In this document: one piece after another, positions 34,118 through 43,127 of the stretch
Position numbering within the stretch: the stretch's first letter is position 1
Layout: each line of letters opens with the position of its first letter
Origin: Pseudoalteromonas luteoviolacea DSM 6061
Lineage (GTDB): Bacteria > Pseudomonadota > Gammaproteobacteria > Enterobacterales > Alteromonadaceae
DNA: 64,000 nt
Direction of reading: 5' to 3'
Assembly: GCF_001625655.1 (NCBI RefSeq)
Contig: NZ_AUYB01000136.1
Coordinates: forward strand, 62,001-126,000
Notes under the pieces: model-generated
Told to the model about the DNA's origin: nothing
What the model saw: only the letters and a program-made list of their open reading frames with translations
Databases searched by the model: none
Made by a program: the position numbers and the translations under genes

Positions 34118-34632
34118 CAGTTTGATGCCCCCCTTGCTGATTCATTCACGTTGGTTAATGCCTCTTTTAGCTGATTTCTCGCTCGGTACAATCTAGTCAT
34201 GACTGTGTTTTTGTTTAACTCCAAAATTTCTGCGATTTCATCACCTGAGCAGCCCATTACAACCTGTAGCAATAATGGTTCTCTATATTCAGGCGCTAAC
34301 TGGCTTATCTGTCTTTGCACAACAGTTTGTTCCATTTCGTCATCTAACGACGTGCTTTTGGTGTCCTCTAGCGTGTCGTGCTCAACATCCGCATAGTCAA
34401 ATTGTTTTCTTTCAAAGCGACGCGCATTTTCGCGTCGCAAAATAGTTAATAACCAAGATTTGGCTGCTTTTTCGTCTTGCAAAGCGTCTAATGAGCGCCA
34501 TGCACGCAAAAAAGTCTCTTGAACCAAATCCTCTGCAATACTTGGATCTTGGCACAGCCAATAAGCAAAGCGATAAAGCTCTGTATGGTAGACCTGCACC
34601 AACGATTCATAACGTTTTTGTTTTTGGGTCAT
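34117..34632 (-). CDS. ECF-type RNA polymerase sigma factor
   Basis: A protein of 171 residues with sigma-70 region 2 (YRFAYWLCQDPSIAEDLVQETFLRAWRSLDALQ, about 15-47) and region 4 (LAPEYREPLLLQVVMGCSGDEIAEILELNKNTVMTRLYRARNQLK, about 112-158). It lacks region 1.1 and 3, as ECF sigmas do. It shares one base with the DUF3379 gene, its predicted membrane-bound inhibitor. I did not find a clear autoregulated promoter motif. Confidence 0.95.
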   Translation of the reverse strand: MTQKQKRYESLVQVYHTELYRFAYWLCQDPSIAEDLVQETFLRAWRSLDALQDEKAAKSWLLTILRRENARRFERKQFDYADVEHDTLEDTKSTSLDDEMEQTVVQRQISQLAPEYREPLLLQVVMGCSGDEIAEILELNKNTVMTRLYRARNQLKEALTNVNESARGASN

Positions 34633-34684
34633 GCTAACTAGACCTTGCCTTTAGCAATATTATTTCATTTTCCGCCATATTATT

Positions 34685-36325
34685 TTAATACAACTTCTCT
34701 AGGCGGTTCTGAGTACCTGATTTTTCTCGTTTTTCAGTACTTATTATTTTTTTGTACAGCGAGAGAATATCCACATCAGTTTTGTTGGCACTATAAAGGG
34801 ATGCTTGCAGTTTTGCAATTTCGTCCCTGATTTCGGGCTCTTGTTCCCTTAGCCAGGACTTGACAGTGCGTTTCTTACCAACTTCTACATATCGTCTTAG
34901 TGACTTGTAAAATGCATTGGTATCACCTTGTTTTGAAGCAGACGCTAAATCTTTGGTTAAAGCAGTGATATCTTTCATTACGGGCTTCTGCTCAAGTATT
35001 TCATTGGTTACTGGCTGCTTACGAGACTTTAGCAACAAAATGATTAAAGTAACTATCCATAGTATGTAACCTAATGTCGTAATTGCCCAATCTACAATCG
35101 ACTTTTCTGCCTCTTTATAAACTATTTGAGGCTCAACCGTAGCGTTAGGTACTTGGCTATTATTCGAAGCTTGAGGCTCTGCTTGGGCTGGTAACAGAGG
35201 CTGATTTGGATCTGCTACAACTTCAATAGTTCGCGCCGGCAGGGTAGCGTACTGAGCTCGGTTGATAACCGTATTGAACCAAGGCAATTTAATTTCAGGC
35301 AAGGTGTATACACCCGGCTTTTGTGGCAGTATGGCGTAAGATGCAACCAATTGAGAGATCACACGACCATCTCTTGCCATTTGATTTCTGTCAGTCTCAT
35401 CTGGATAAATTCTAAAGCCTTCAACACTTGGCACTTCAATGTCAGGCATTTGTTCTTTAGTTATACCCAGTGCTGTTAGCGTAAATGTACGGGTGATAGG
35501 GGAGCCAACAATGACTTTGTTGCTGTCTGGTTGCCATTCTTCGGCTAAATTTACTAACTCACTCGGTAACCAGTCGCCTCGATAGTCGTTAGGTATAGGT
35601 TTGACTTCAACTTCGATGGAATCGCCAATCGCGCTCATAGCCATACGACGATAGCCTTCTCTGACTTGACCATTAAAAACAGGCGGGTCAATGGTAAAGC
35701 TGCCGCTCTTTTGAGGTTGGATAAGATAGTTTCTTGTGATGACACGATATCGTCTCCCGTCTACTATTTCATAGTTCTCCTCTTGCTGACCCATTGCCGT
35801 TAAGGTGGCATCCTTCATCACAGGTTCACTGAGCTGAGCTTCAATTAAATCCTTGCCGATGTATAGCTTCATTGTATAAAGGGCTGCTTGTTGAACAAAT
35901 AGAGACTGAGGCTCTAAACTCACTTTGATAAAGACATCCTTTTGCTCACTGGCATCTTGATCTCGTGCCACGACTTTAACTTCAATCGGTCGACTTTGCT
36001 GACCTGCGACTTCAAAGGCTGGAATCGTAAAGTCTCCGGCACGTCTTGACATAACTTGCATTTGCCAAGTAGTTGCACTGCTCATACTGCCATTGATGAT
36101 TTGTGTTCTAGAGCTAGTGTTCACAGGCCCAGTCACAAAACTCTGAGCAAGCGCACTGGTGTCGGGCATTTGCCCTGAGACTTTGCCATTGGCTTCTATT
36201 GTTAACGTAAAATACTCACCAACAAGAACCGGGTTTTTGTCAATACTTGCTGTAAGCTTGTCTATAGCCCAAGTAGGTAGCGCGAGCGCACAAATTAAAA
36301 AACAAATAGCATATCGCATTACCAT
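34685..36325 (-). CDS. batD: BatD family protein
   Basis: A protein of 546 residues. Signal peptide residues 1-20, then repeated immunoglobulin-like beta domains with KLTASIDKNPVLVGEYFTLTIEANG and RRAGDFTIPAFEVAG, and a membrane helix at about residues 415-435 (ITTLGYILWIVTLIILLL) followed by a cytoplasmic tail. This is the BatD ('oxygen tolerance') layout. It is the last gene of the moxR-bat operon and overlaps the preceding VWA/TPR gene by 7 bases. The Bat proteins are tied to aerotolerance or envelope stress; the molecular role is not clear. Confidence 0.93.
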   Translation of the reverse strand: MVMRYAICFLICALALPTWAIDKLTASIDKNPVLVGEYFTLTIEANGKVSGQMPDTSALAQSFVTGPVNTSSRTQIINGSMSSATTWQMQVMSRRAGDFTIPAFEVAGQQSRPIEVKVVARDQDASEQKDVFIKVSLEPQSLFVQQAALYTMKLYIGKDLIEAQLSEPVMKDATLTAMGQQEENYEIVDGRRYRVITRNYLIQPQKSGSFTIDPPVFNGQVREGYRRMAMSAIGDSIEVEVKPIPNDYRGDWLPSELVNLAEEWQPDSNKVIVGSPITRTFTLTALGITKEQMPDIEVPSVEGFRIYPDETDRNQMARDGRVISQLVASYAILPQKPGVYTLPEIKLPWFNTVINRAQYATLPARTIEVVADPNQPLLPAQAEPQASNNSQVPNATVEPQIVYKEAEKSIVDWAITTLGYILWIVTLIILLLKSRKQPVTNEILEQKPVMKDITALTKDLASASKQGDTNAFYKSLRRYVEVGKKRTVKSWLREQEPEIRDEIAKLQASLYSANKTDVDILSLYKKIISTEKREKSGTQNRLEKLY

Positions 36326-38190
36326 GACTTTTCTGCTCCTACAGGTTGTCTTTGTTGTTGTCTTTGTCTAGATTCCAAAAGCATTTTATTCTTGAGAAGA
36401 ATAGCTGGATCGTCCGGCACTCTGCGGAGCAATTGATCCAGCTGTTGGGCTTTCTCTTTCTCTTCGGGTGTCAGCTCGCGCATTTGTGCCTCAACTTGTT
36501 GTTCTCCTTGGCGTGTATTTGTTTCATCGGATTGCTGCGCATTTTGAGGAGTCGGTTGAGCTTGTTGTGCTTCGGAGTGCTGTTGTTGGTCTGACTCTTT
36601 ATTAGCTAACTCTGGCTGGTTTTGGTTTTCTTGTCCCTCTTGCTCATTACCTTCAGCACTTTGAGTCTGGTCTCTTTGTTGTTCATCGGACTCATTACCT
36701 TGTGAATCTTGCTGCTGTGAGTTTTGCTCACCTTGCTGATCCGAATTTGATTGCTCCTGAGATTGCTGTTGTTGATCTTGCTGTTGGTCCGAGGATTGCT
36801 GATCTTGCTGGCCATCTTGCTGTTGATCTTGTTGGTTCTGCTGTTGCTCTTTGAGTTGTTCGACCAAAGCTTTGTTCTGTTTAGCCTCTTCGAAATCAGG
36901 ATTTATATTCAATGCTTGATTGTATGCCTCAACAGCTTCGTCTAGTTTGCCTAGCTGCGCCAATGCGTTACCCAAGTTGTATTGTCCAATTGACGAATTT
37001 GTACCAGTCAATACTTCTGCTGCTTGTTCGTAATTACCTTGTTTATATAACGCTGCGCCCTTTAGAGAGGTGTTGTGAGCTGAACCTGCACTTTCATAAT
37101 CTTGCGCTTGATAAGCGGATAGGGCGTTTTGGTCTTTATTTTTAAACCATGACTGCCACTCGGCAGCATAACTTGGTGTACTTGGCAAATATGCTATCAA
37201 AGTGATGCACAGTGCTAAAGCGCTTTTTCTAAAAGCAATCAAAGCTAGTGGTAAAATAACCAACAGTAGATACTTACCGGCATCAATACTCCATAATGTT
37301 TCATTCGGTTTTTCTGGTTGTTCAATATCACTGCGCTGCAAATTAGCAAAGGATTGAATATCCGAACTATCAGGTGTGTAAGTAGCGTACTTTCCGCCAA
37401 GCCTTTGAGCCAAAGACTTAAGCCGATCTACATAAAGTTTCGGAACCACGATTTGTCCATATCTGTCTTTTAAAAAACCACCTTCTGGAACACTAATGGG
37501 TGCACCTTGAGGGGTTCCAACCCCATAAACATGGAGTTTAAAGCCACTGCCAGAAAGTAGCGATTGAATATCGGCGACTTCATCGGTTTCCACCTCATCG
37601 GTGACTAAAATTATTTCCCCTTGCGAATAGTTGGCTTGCTCAAGCAATGTTTTAGCCTGATCTATACCCGCCAGTACATTGGCCCCTTTGCCTGGCATAA
37701 TTTGAGGGCTAATACTTGGCACAAGGTTTTCTAGGGTTTTTATGTCACTGGTTAAAGGCGAAACGATAAATGCATCTTGTGCGTAAGCAACTAAAGCCGT
37801 TTCACCTTCTTTGAAAAGCTGCAACATATCTAATGTTTTAAAACGTGCTTGGGTTAGCCGATTTGGTGCGATGTCCGTTGAGTACATTGAGTACGACATG
37901 TCCATCACAATTACTCTTGCTTGCTTGGCTGAATATACAGGTACGCTTTGCTTTTCAATACTCGGTCCAGCAACAGCAATTATACTGAGTAACAAAATTA
38001 AAGTAGTCAGCAAAGAATTGTGGCTTACTTTTTGTTGTTCACTGTTAGCCAAAACCACACCAGCTAAATGTGGTGCAATAATCTTAGTATCTTGAGTGTT
38101 TGTGCGTTTATACCACTGTAACAGGCTTATAAAAACCCAAGGTATCAAAAGCCAAAGTAAATCTGGGCGGATGAATTGGAACTCGGTCAT
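36319..38190 (-). CDS. batB: BatB/BatC fusion: VWA domain plus TPR and Gln-rich tail
   Basis: A protein of 623 residues. Membrane helices near residues 10-24 and 60-75 flank the start of a VWA domain with a complete MIDAS (VIVMDMSYSMYSTD, around 90). Another helix follows at about 310-345. Two TPR units then appear (about 350-450, GQYNLGNALAQLGKLDEAVEAYNQALNINPDFEEA). The last 170 residues are extremely rich in Gln, with Glu, Asn and Ser, ending in a short conserved helix (LTPEEKEKAQQLDQLLRRVPDDPAILL). BatB and BatC are separate in some bacteria; here they form one protein. Confidence 0.92.
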   Translation of the reverse strand: MTEFQFIRPDLLWLLIPWVFISLLQWYKRTNTQDTKIIAPHLAGVVLANSEQQKVSHNSLLTTLILLLSIIAVAGPSIEKQSVPVYSAKQARVIVMDMSYSMYSTDIAPNRLTQARFKTLDMLQLFKEGETALVAYAQDAFIVSPLTSDIKTLENLVPSISPQIMPGKGANVLAGIDQAKTLLEQANYSQGEIILVTDEVETDEVADIQSLLSGSGFKLHVYGVGTPQGAPISVPEGGFLKDRYGQIVVPKLYVDRLKSLAQRLGGKYATYTPDSSDIQSFANLQRSDIEQPEKPNETLWSIDAGKYLLLVILPLALIAFRKSALALCITLIAYLPSTPSYAAEWQSWFKNKDQNALSAYQAQDYESAGSAHNTSLKGAALYKQGNYEQAAEVLTGTNSSIGQYNLGNALAQLGKLDEAVEAYNQALNINPDFEEAKQNKALVEQLKEQQQNQQDQQQDGQQDQQSSDQQQDQQQQSQEQSNSDQQGEQNSQQQDSQGNESDEQQRDQTQSAEGNEQEGQENQNQPELANKESDQQQHSEAQQAQPTPQNAQQSDETNTRQGEQQVEAQMRELTPEEKEKAQQLDQLLRRVPDDPAILLKNKMLLESRQRQQQRQPVGAEKSW

Positions 38191-38191
38191 T

Positions 38192-39178
38192 TTAGTTCTC
38201 TCGCCTCCATTGTCTTGCTGTACGTATGATGATTACTAGCCCCCACAATGCAATTGCGGCAAGTAAAGGGAGATAAAATAGTGCTAGTTTTGGTCGGAAT
38301 GTTTCGTCTTCGTCAGTGATTGGCTCTAGTTTATCCAGTTCGGCATATATCTGTTGTAAACTTTGTACGTTTTTAGCTCGAAAGTATTTACCACCTGTTT
38401 CGTCTGCAATATGGGTTAATGTTTGTTCGTCAATGTTATTGCCACCCATGCTTCCCATTGAGAAGAATCCCATATTTCTGCGACCATCCGAACCCACTCC
38501 AACAGTGTATACTTTAATACCTTCTTCTCTAGCAAGGATTAAGGCTTCATCAGGCTCAAGATTTCCCGCTGTATTTCTACCATCAGTTAGTAAAATTAAA
38601 ATACGGTTACTTTCTTCTTTTTGATTAAAGCGTTTCACAGCCAAACCGAGGGCATCTCCAATAGCGGTTGCTCTGCCTACTAGGCCAATTTGAGACTCCT
38701 TAAGCATTTGACTAACGGTGTTTATGTCGCGTGTAAGTGGGGTCTGTAAAAAGGCTGTATCGGCAAATAATATTAGCCCCAGCCTATCACCTTGGCGCTC
38801 TTCTATAAAATCGCTTAGTACAGCTTTAACAACAGAAAGGCGGTCGACATAGCGGCCATTGTATTCCATGTCTTCTTCAGCCATGGAGTGTGACAAATCG
38901 ACTGCAAGCATAATATCACGCCCTTCGCTTGGAAGTGTGATTGGGTCATCCAACCAACTAGGATTACTCAGAGCTGTTACCAACAGGGCCCATATTAAAA
39001 TCTCTAACCAGTTATTTTTTGCTGTTACAGATTGGCTGTCTGTACCTGCACCACTTAGCGTTGCATAACTAGGCATGCGAATTTTCTGTGGGGTCTTTGC
39101 TGGTTGAGGCTTTATTTTTGCGATAATCCAAGGTAGAGGGAGCAATAAAAACGCCCAAGGCCACTCAATTTCAAACAT
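38192..39178 (-). CDS. batA: BatA-type VWA membrane protein
   Basis: A protein of 328 residues. An N-terminal helix pair (about 5-20 and 57-72), a VWA domain with complete MIDAS motif (MLAVDLSHSMAEED, around 88-101; TPLTRD; LLTDGRN), and a C-terminal membrane helix (LFYLPLLAAIALWGLVIII). This is the BatA pattern of an inner-membrane-anchored VWA protein whose metal site binds protein ligands. It starts inside the end of the DUF4381 gene and is separated by one base from the BatB/C gene. Confidence 0.93.
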   Translation of the reverse strand: MFEIEWPWAFLLLPLPWIIAKIKPQPAKTPQKIRMPSYATLSGAGTDSQSVTAKNNWLEILIWALLVTALSNPSWLDDPITLPSEGRDIMLAVDLSHSMAEEDMEYNGRYVDRLSVVKAVLSDFIEERQGDRLGLILFADTAFLQTPLTRDINTVSQMLKESQIGLVGRATAIGDALGLAVKRFNQKEESNRILILLTDGRNTAGNLEPDEALILAREEGIKVYTVGVGSDGRRNMGFFSMGSMGGNNIDEQTLTHIADETGGKYFRAKNVQSLQQIYAELDKLEPITDEDETFRPKLALFYLPLLAAIALWGLVIIIRTARQWRREN

Positions 39179-39605
39179 CTAGGCGCTCCTTTGTTTTATA
39201 CGTTTTTATTGCTTCGATTAGCTTGGGTTGCAAATCGTTATTAGGATCTGGGTTATATAACGACACAATATCTGCTTCTTGAAAATTCACTTTTGACAAA
39301 CTATTCAGCGTTTTGCACCAGTTAGCGCTGGATTGAGATGAAGCTTGGTTTCCATAGTAGTGCTTGGTCAGTCGCTTTAGCAGACCATGTAGTTTTAGCG
39401 GATCGTTTTTATAATCAGCACTTAACTTAATAGCTTCGCGCTTTGCCGCGGAAAATTGCCAGCGTCGATACGTAAAAACACCAAAGCAAATTAAGAGTAT
39501 TATGGTTATTAAAATGAGTGCCCACATTGGTAGTGAAAGGGGCCACCAGCTCACTTGCTCTGGTGGTAAAACGTCATTTAGGGCATCAAGTGGAGAAGGA
39601 GTCAT
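39171..39605 (-). CDS. DUF4381 family protein of the bat operon
   Basis: A protein of 144 residues with a membrane helix at about residues 26-46 (LPMWALILITIILLICFGVF). PPEQVSWWPLS before it and the cytoplasmic RRWQFSAAKREAIKL after it match DUF4381. The family is typically between the DUF58 and VWA genes, as here. It overlaps batA by 8 bases. The function is unknown; it is presumably part of the Bat membrane assembly. Confidence 0.88.
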   Translation of the reverse strand: MTPSPLDALNDVLPPEQVSWWPLSLPMWALILITIILLICFGVFTYRRWQFSAAKREAIKLSADYKNDPLKLHGLLKRLTKHYYGNQASSQSSANWCKTLNSLSKVNFQEADIVSLYNPDPNNDLQPKLIEAIKTYKTKERLDV

Positions 39606-39610
39606 ACATG

Positions 39611-40552
39611 TTACCTGGCGAGCTGAGTTTCTAGTGGTAGCGCTGCTGAAAAGTTAAGCATGGTCATGCCTGAGCGACTTAAACGGCGTAAGCGTGTACT
39701 AAAAACTTGCTCAGCTCGCTTTGCAAATTTATCTCTAAACTTTTTGTCGCCAAGGGGCAGTGTCCACGAAGCTTGCGCACCTTGAATCTCAATTGCATCA
39801 CTATACTCGGGAAGTTGATGTTCAAAGGGATCGCTAACTTGACAGCCAATAAGCTCACAGTGGCGGCTTAAACCTTCGAGCAATGAGAAGCTTTCATCAT
39901 TTAAGTCTGAAAAGTCTGAAATGAGATAAATTAAACTGCCAGGCTTGGCTAGGTGCTTAAGGCGGCGCAAGTTTTCATTAAAATGACTATTGGATTGCTG
40001 ATCTCTATTTTTCAGGCTTGCACTGTGGACATCGCACAATTGATGACAAAAGGCCAACACGCCTTTATCTCGCGCAGTTGGTTTCAATTCGTGATGGTTA
40101 TGCTCGGAAAACACCACACCGCCTAGTCTATCTCCCCGCTGAGTAGCTGACCAAGCAACTAGCGCGCTGAGGTGTGCCGCTTGTATTGACTTAAGCAATA
40201 GCTGACTGCCAAATAGCATGCTGTTTGACAAATCTGTAAAGACAAAGACAGGGCGCTCTTTTTCCTCTTGGTAAAGCTTTGTATGCGCTTCACCGGTACG
40301 AGCAGTAACGCGCCAATCGATTGCTCGAATATCGTCACCATATTGATACTGGCGCACTTCAGCAAACTCCATACCTCGCCCTTTATGAGGGGCAAGGTAC
40401 TGTCCAGCTTGAGGGCTACGGATCTGTCCTTTTGGTTTTAGGTCAAGTAGTTGGGACTTGGCTTTATAATAAAGTAACTCTTTTAACCCTAACTCGAAAC
40501 CATTGCTGTGACTGTTTGAAAACCAGCTTGTAATATCTATATTCGTTTTCAT
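39611..40552 (-). CDS. DUF58 family protein of the moxR-bat operon
   Basis: A protein of 313 residues. GRGMEFAEVRQYQYGDDIRAIDWRVTARTGEAHTKLY (about residues 57-93) is the DUF58 signature, followed by VFVFTDLSNSMLFG, which has the DxSxS of a VWA-type metal site. DUF58 proteins regularly pair with MoxR AAA+ ATPases and are thought to be ATPase adaptors or targets. It starts 15 bases after moxR and is followed by DUF4381 5 bases later. Confidence 0.93.
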   Translation of the reverse strand: MKTNIDITSWFSNSHSNGFELGLKELLYYKAKSQLLDLKPKGQIRSPQAGQYLAPHKGRGMEFAEVRQYQYGDDIRAIDWRVTARTGEAHTKLYQEEKERPVFVFTDLSNSMLFGSQLLLKSIQAAHLSALVAWSATQRGDRLGGVVFSEHNHHELKPTARDKGVLAFCHQLCDVHSASLKNRDQQSNSHFNENLRRLKHLAKPGSLIYLISDFSDLNDESFSLLEGLSRHCELIGCQVSDPFEHQLPEYSDAIEIQGAQASWTLPLGDKKFRDKFAKRAEQVFSTRLRRLSRSGMTMLNFSAALPLETQLAR

Positions 40553-40567
40553 ATAAATCGGCCTGAT

Positions 40568-41524
40568 TTATGGTACAGGCACTAACTCAAGAATTCGGCT
40601 GATCACTTGATCTTTAGTGATGCCATCAGCCTGCGCTTCGTAACTCAAAATAATGCGGTGTCTAAGCACATCATGCAAAACTGCTTGAATATCGTCTGGC
40701 GTGACAAAGTCTCGTTGTTGCAACCATGCGTGAGCTCTAGCGCATTTATCTAATGCGATTGTCGCACGTGGGCTCGCGCCTAACTCAATCCATGCACCGA
40801 GTTGTTCATCTAACTTGGCAGCCTCTCTAGTGGCAATAATCAATTGCACTAAGTATTGTTCCAATGGTTCAGCTAAATGAAGTGCTAATACTTTTTTGCG
40901 TGCTTCAAACAATGTTTGCTGACTAATTGGGTTATAAGATACTTTCTCATCACTTAGCGCTTCACCCCTTGTCAGGCGCAGAATTTCTAATTCAGTTTGC
41001 GCAGCGGGGTAATCTATATTTAGATGTAATAAAAACCTGTCTAGTTGCGCCTCAGGTAGTGGATAAGTACCTTCCTGTTCCAGTGGGTTTTGTGTTGCCA
41101 TTACCATGAATAGGTCAGGTAGTGGGTATGTTGTTTTACCGACCGTAACTTGCCTTTCAGCCATCGCTTCTAGCAACGCCGATTGAACCTTAGCGGGTGC
41201 ACGGTTAATTTCATCTGCCAAAATCAAGTTATGAAAAAGAGGGCCTTTTTCAAAAACGAATTCACTGGTTTGTTGTCTATATATATCGGTACCAGTGATA
41301 TCTGCAGGTAGCAGATCCGGGGTAAACTGAACACGTTGGAAGCTCCCTTCGATCCCTTTAGCTAAGGCGTTAACTGCACGTGTTTTAGCAAGTCCAGGTG
41401 GACCTTCAACCAAAAGGTGGCCATCAGCCAAAATTGCAATAAGAAGCGCTTCAGTTAGGTCTGGTTGACCCAATATTTGTGTATCAAGATATTTTTTTAG
41501 TTCAGTAAACTCATTAACTGCCAT
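40568..41524 (-). CDS. MoxR-family AAA+ ATPase
   Basis: A protein of 318 residues. Walker A is EGPPGLAKTRAV (about residues 38-49), Walker B ILADEINRAP (about 97-106), sensor 1 MATQNPLEQEGTYPLPEAQLDRF, and arginine and sensor 2 parts in ELGASPRATIALDKCARA. It is the first gene of the minus-strand operon with DUF58, DUF4381, BatA, BatB/C and BatD. MoxR ATPases act as chaperones for VWA-protein complexes. Confidence 0.95.
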   Translation of the reverse strand: MAVNEFTELKKYLDTQILGQPDLTEALLIAILADGHLLVEGPPGLAKTRAVNALAKGIEGSFQRVQFTPDLLPADITGTDIYRQQTSEFVFEKGPLFHNLILADEINRAPAKVQSALLEAMAERQVTVGKTTYPLPDLFMVMATQNPLEQEGTYPLPEAQLDRFLLHLNIDYPAAQTELEILRLTRGEALSDEKVSYNPISQQTLFEARKKVLALHLAEPLEQYLVQLIIATREAAKLDEQLGAWIELGASPRATIALDKCARAHAWLQQRDFVTPDDIQAVLHDVLRHRIILSYEAQADGITKDQVISRILELVPVP

Positions 41525-41782
41525 GCTTGTTTGTCCTTGTTATGACAAATTTGTTGCTTATTTATATGGATTGAAAAGGAAAACTCAAGCTTTTGAGGTG
41601 TATTTCCGCTTTTTTCTTAGACCGCATAATCCGGTTTAGTTCCAAATTTTTAATATATTTTTCAGCAGCTTTTTGAATTGTTTGATTTTCGCGCTAAGTT
41701 TAATTTGCGCTGTGATTTTACAGACAATTTCTAAATTTTTATTGGCATAACGAGTTCGGTTGTTTAGAATCGGATTAAAATA

Positions 41783-41797
41783 ACAGGTCAGACCTGT
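41783..41797. promoter_or_regulatory. FadR-like operator upstream of fadI
   Basis: ACAGGTCAGACCTGT, a perfect palindrome around one base, 20 bases before the fadI start. It agrees with the GGTC-N-GACC core of FadR sites. FadR would repress fadIJ until long-chain acyl-CoA releases it. The fadR gene is not in this window. Confidence 0.72.
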
Positions 41798-41816
41798 CAG
41801 CGGGAGAGCAAAATTC

Positions 41817-43127
41817 ATGTCTGAACAAAACATTCTAAAAACAATAAACGGAGACCGTATTGCCATCGTTAGTGGCTTGCGTACTCCTTTCGCGAAGCAA
41901 GCTACAGCTTACCATCACGTTCCTGCATTAGACTTGGGTAAAACCGTGGTCAACGAAATGCTTGAGCGCTTGAATATCGATAAAAAAGAAATTGACCAAC
42001 TTGTGTTTGGGCAAGTTGTACAAATGCCTGAAGCACCCAACATTGCTCGTGAAATCGTTCTTGGCACGGGTATGCCTGTGTCAGTTGATGCATACTCAGT
42101 ATCTCGAGCTTGTGCGACGAGCTTTCAAGCGGTTGCAAACGTTGCTGAATCAATTATTGCTGGTCATACCGCTGTAGGTATAGCAGGTGGTGCAGATTCG
42201 TCATCAGTATTGCCGATTGGTGTTAGTAAAAAACTTGCGGGTAGCCTAGTTGATCTAAACAAAGCGAGAACACTTAGCCAACGTCTGAAAATCTTCTCTA
42301 AATTACGATTAAAAGATTTATTACCTGTACCACCTGCCGTTGCTGAATACTCAACTGGCTTGTCTATGGGAGATACTGCTGAGCAAATGGCCAAGTCTCA
42401 CGGCATTAGCCGCGAAGAGCAGGACGCGTTAGCGCACCGTTCTCATTCACTTGCAGCAAAAGCTTGGGACGACGGTTTGTTATCGCAAGAAGTTATGGCT
42501 GCCCATGTCGAGCCTTACAAAGGCTTCATCGAGAAAGATAACAATATCAGAGCGAACTCATCTCTAGAAGGCTATGCTAAATTACGCCCTGTATTTGATA
42601 GAAAACATGGCTCAGTGACGGCGGCAAATGCGACGCCACTGACAGATGGTGCAGCTGCTGTTCTTATGATGAGTGAGAGTAAAGCAAAAGCCCTAGGTTA
42701 TGAAATACTTGGTTATGTACGCTCTTATGCTTTTTCAGCCATTGGTGTACATGAAGACATGCTCATGGGGCCTGCGCACTCAACTCCGCTGGCATTAGAT
42801 AGAGCAGGTATTGAGTTGAAAGACCTAGATTTGATCGAAATGCATGAAGCTTTCGCAGCTCAAGCGCTTGCAAACGTAAAAATGTTTGCATCGGATAAGT
42901 TTGCGCAAGAAAAACTTGGGCGCAGTAAGGCTATCGGCGAAATCGATATGGATAAATTTAACGTAAATGGGGGTTCGTTAGCATACGGACACCCATTTGC
43001 AGCGACAGGAGCGCGCTTGATCACGCAGAGTTTAAATGAACTTAAACGTCGTGGTGGCGGACTTGCGCTTACAACCGCGTGTGCGGCAGGTGGTTTAGGT
43101 GCGGCTTTTGTATTGGAGAGTGCATAA
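41817..43127 (+). CDS. fadI: 3-ketoacyl-CoA thiolase FadI
   Basis: A protein of 436 residues, the length of E. coli FadI. Thiolase motifs: nucleophilic Cys in SRACATSFQAVANV (about residue 100), LIEMHEAFAAQALAN with His, GGSLAYGHPFAATGAR, and the C-terminal Cys in TTACAAGGLGAAFV. It cleaves 3-ketoacyl-CoA in beta-oxidation, as beta subunit of the FadI-FadJ complex. fadJ starts immediately after its stop codon. A FadR-like palindrome lies before the start, with a GGGAG ribosome site. Confidence 0.97.
   Translation: MSEQNILKTINGDRIAIVSGLRTPFAKQATAYHHVPALDLGKTVVNEMLERLNIDKKEIDQLVFGQVVQMPEAPNIAREIVLGTGMPVSVDAYSVSRACATSFQAVANVAESIIAGHTAVGIAGGADSSSVLPIGVSKKLAGSLVDLNKARTLSQRLKIFSKLRLKDLLPVPPAVAEYSTGLSMGDTAEQMAKSHGISREEQDALAHRSHSLAAKAWDDGLLSQEVMAAHVEPYKGFIEKDNNIRANSSLEGYAKLRPVFDRKHGSVTAANATPLTDGAAAVLMMSESKAKALGYEILGYVRSYAFSAIGVHEDMLMGPAHSTPLALDRAGIELKDLDLIEMHEAFAAQALANVKMFASDKFAQEKLGRSKAIGEIDMDKFNVNGGSLAYGHPFAATGARLITQSLNELKRRGGGLALTTACAAGGLGAAFVLESA

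Noticed and set aside
36606..36945. Open frames on both strands within the batB/C tail
   Set aside because: Products are low-complexity Ser/Lys or Leu-rich sequences caused by the CAA/CAG repeats of the Gln-rich tail.
41636..41866. Minus-strand open frame between moxR and fadI
   Set aside because: AT-rich, overlaps the fadI start and the FadR-like palindrome, and has no family features.
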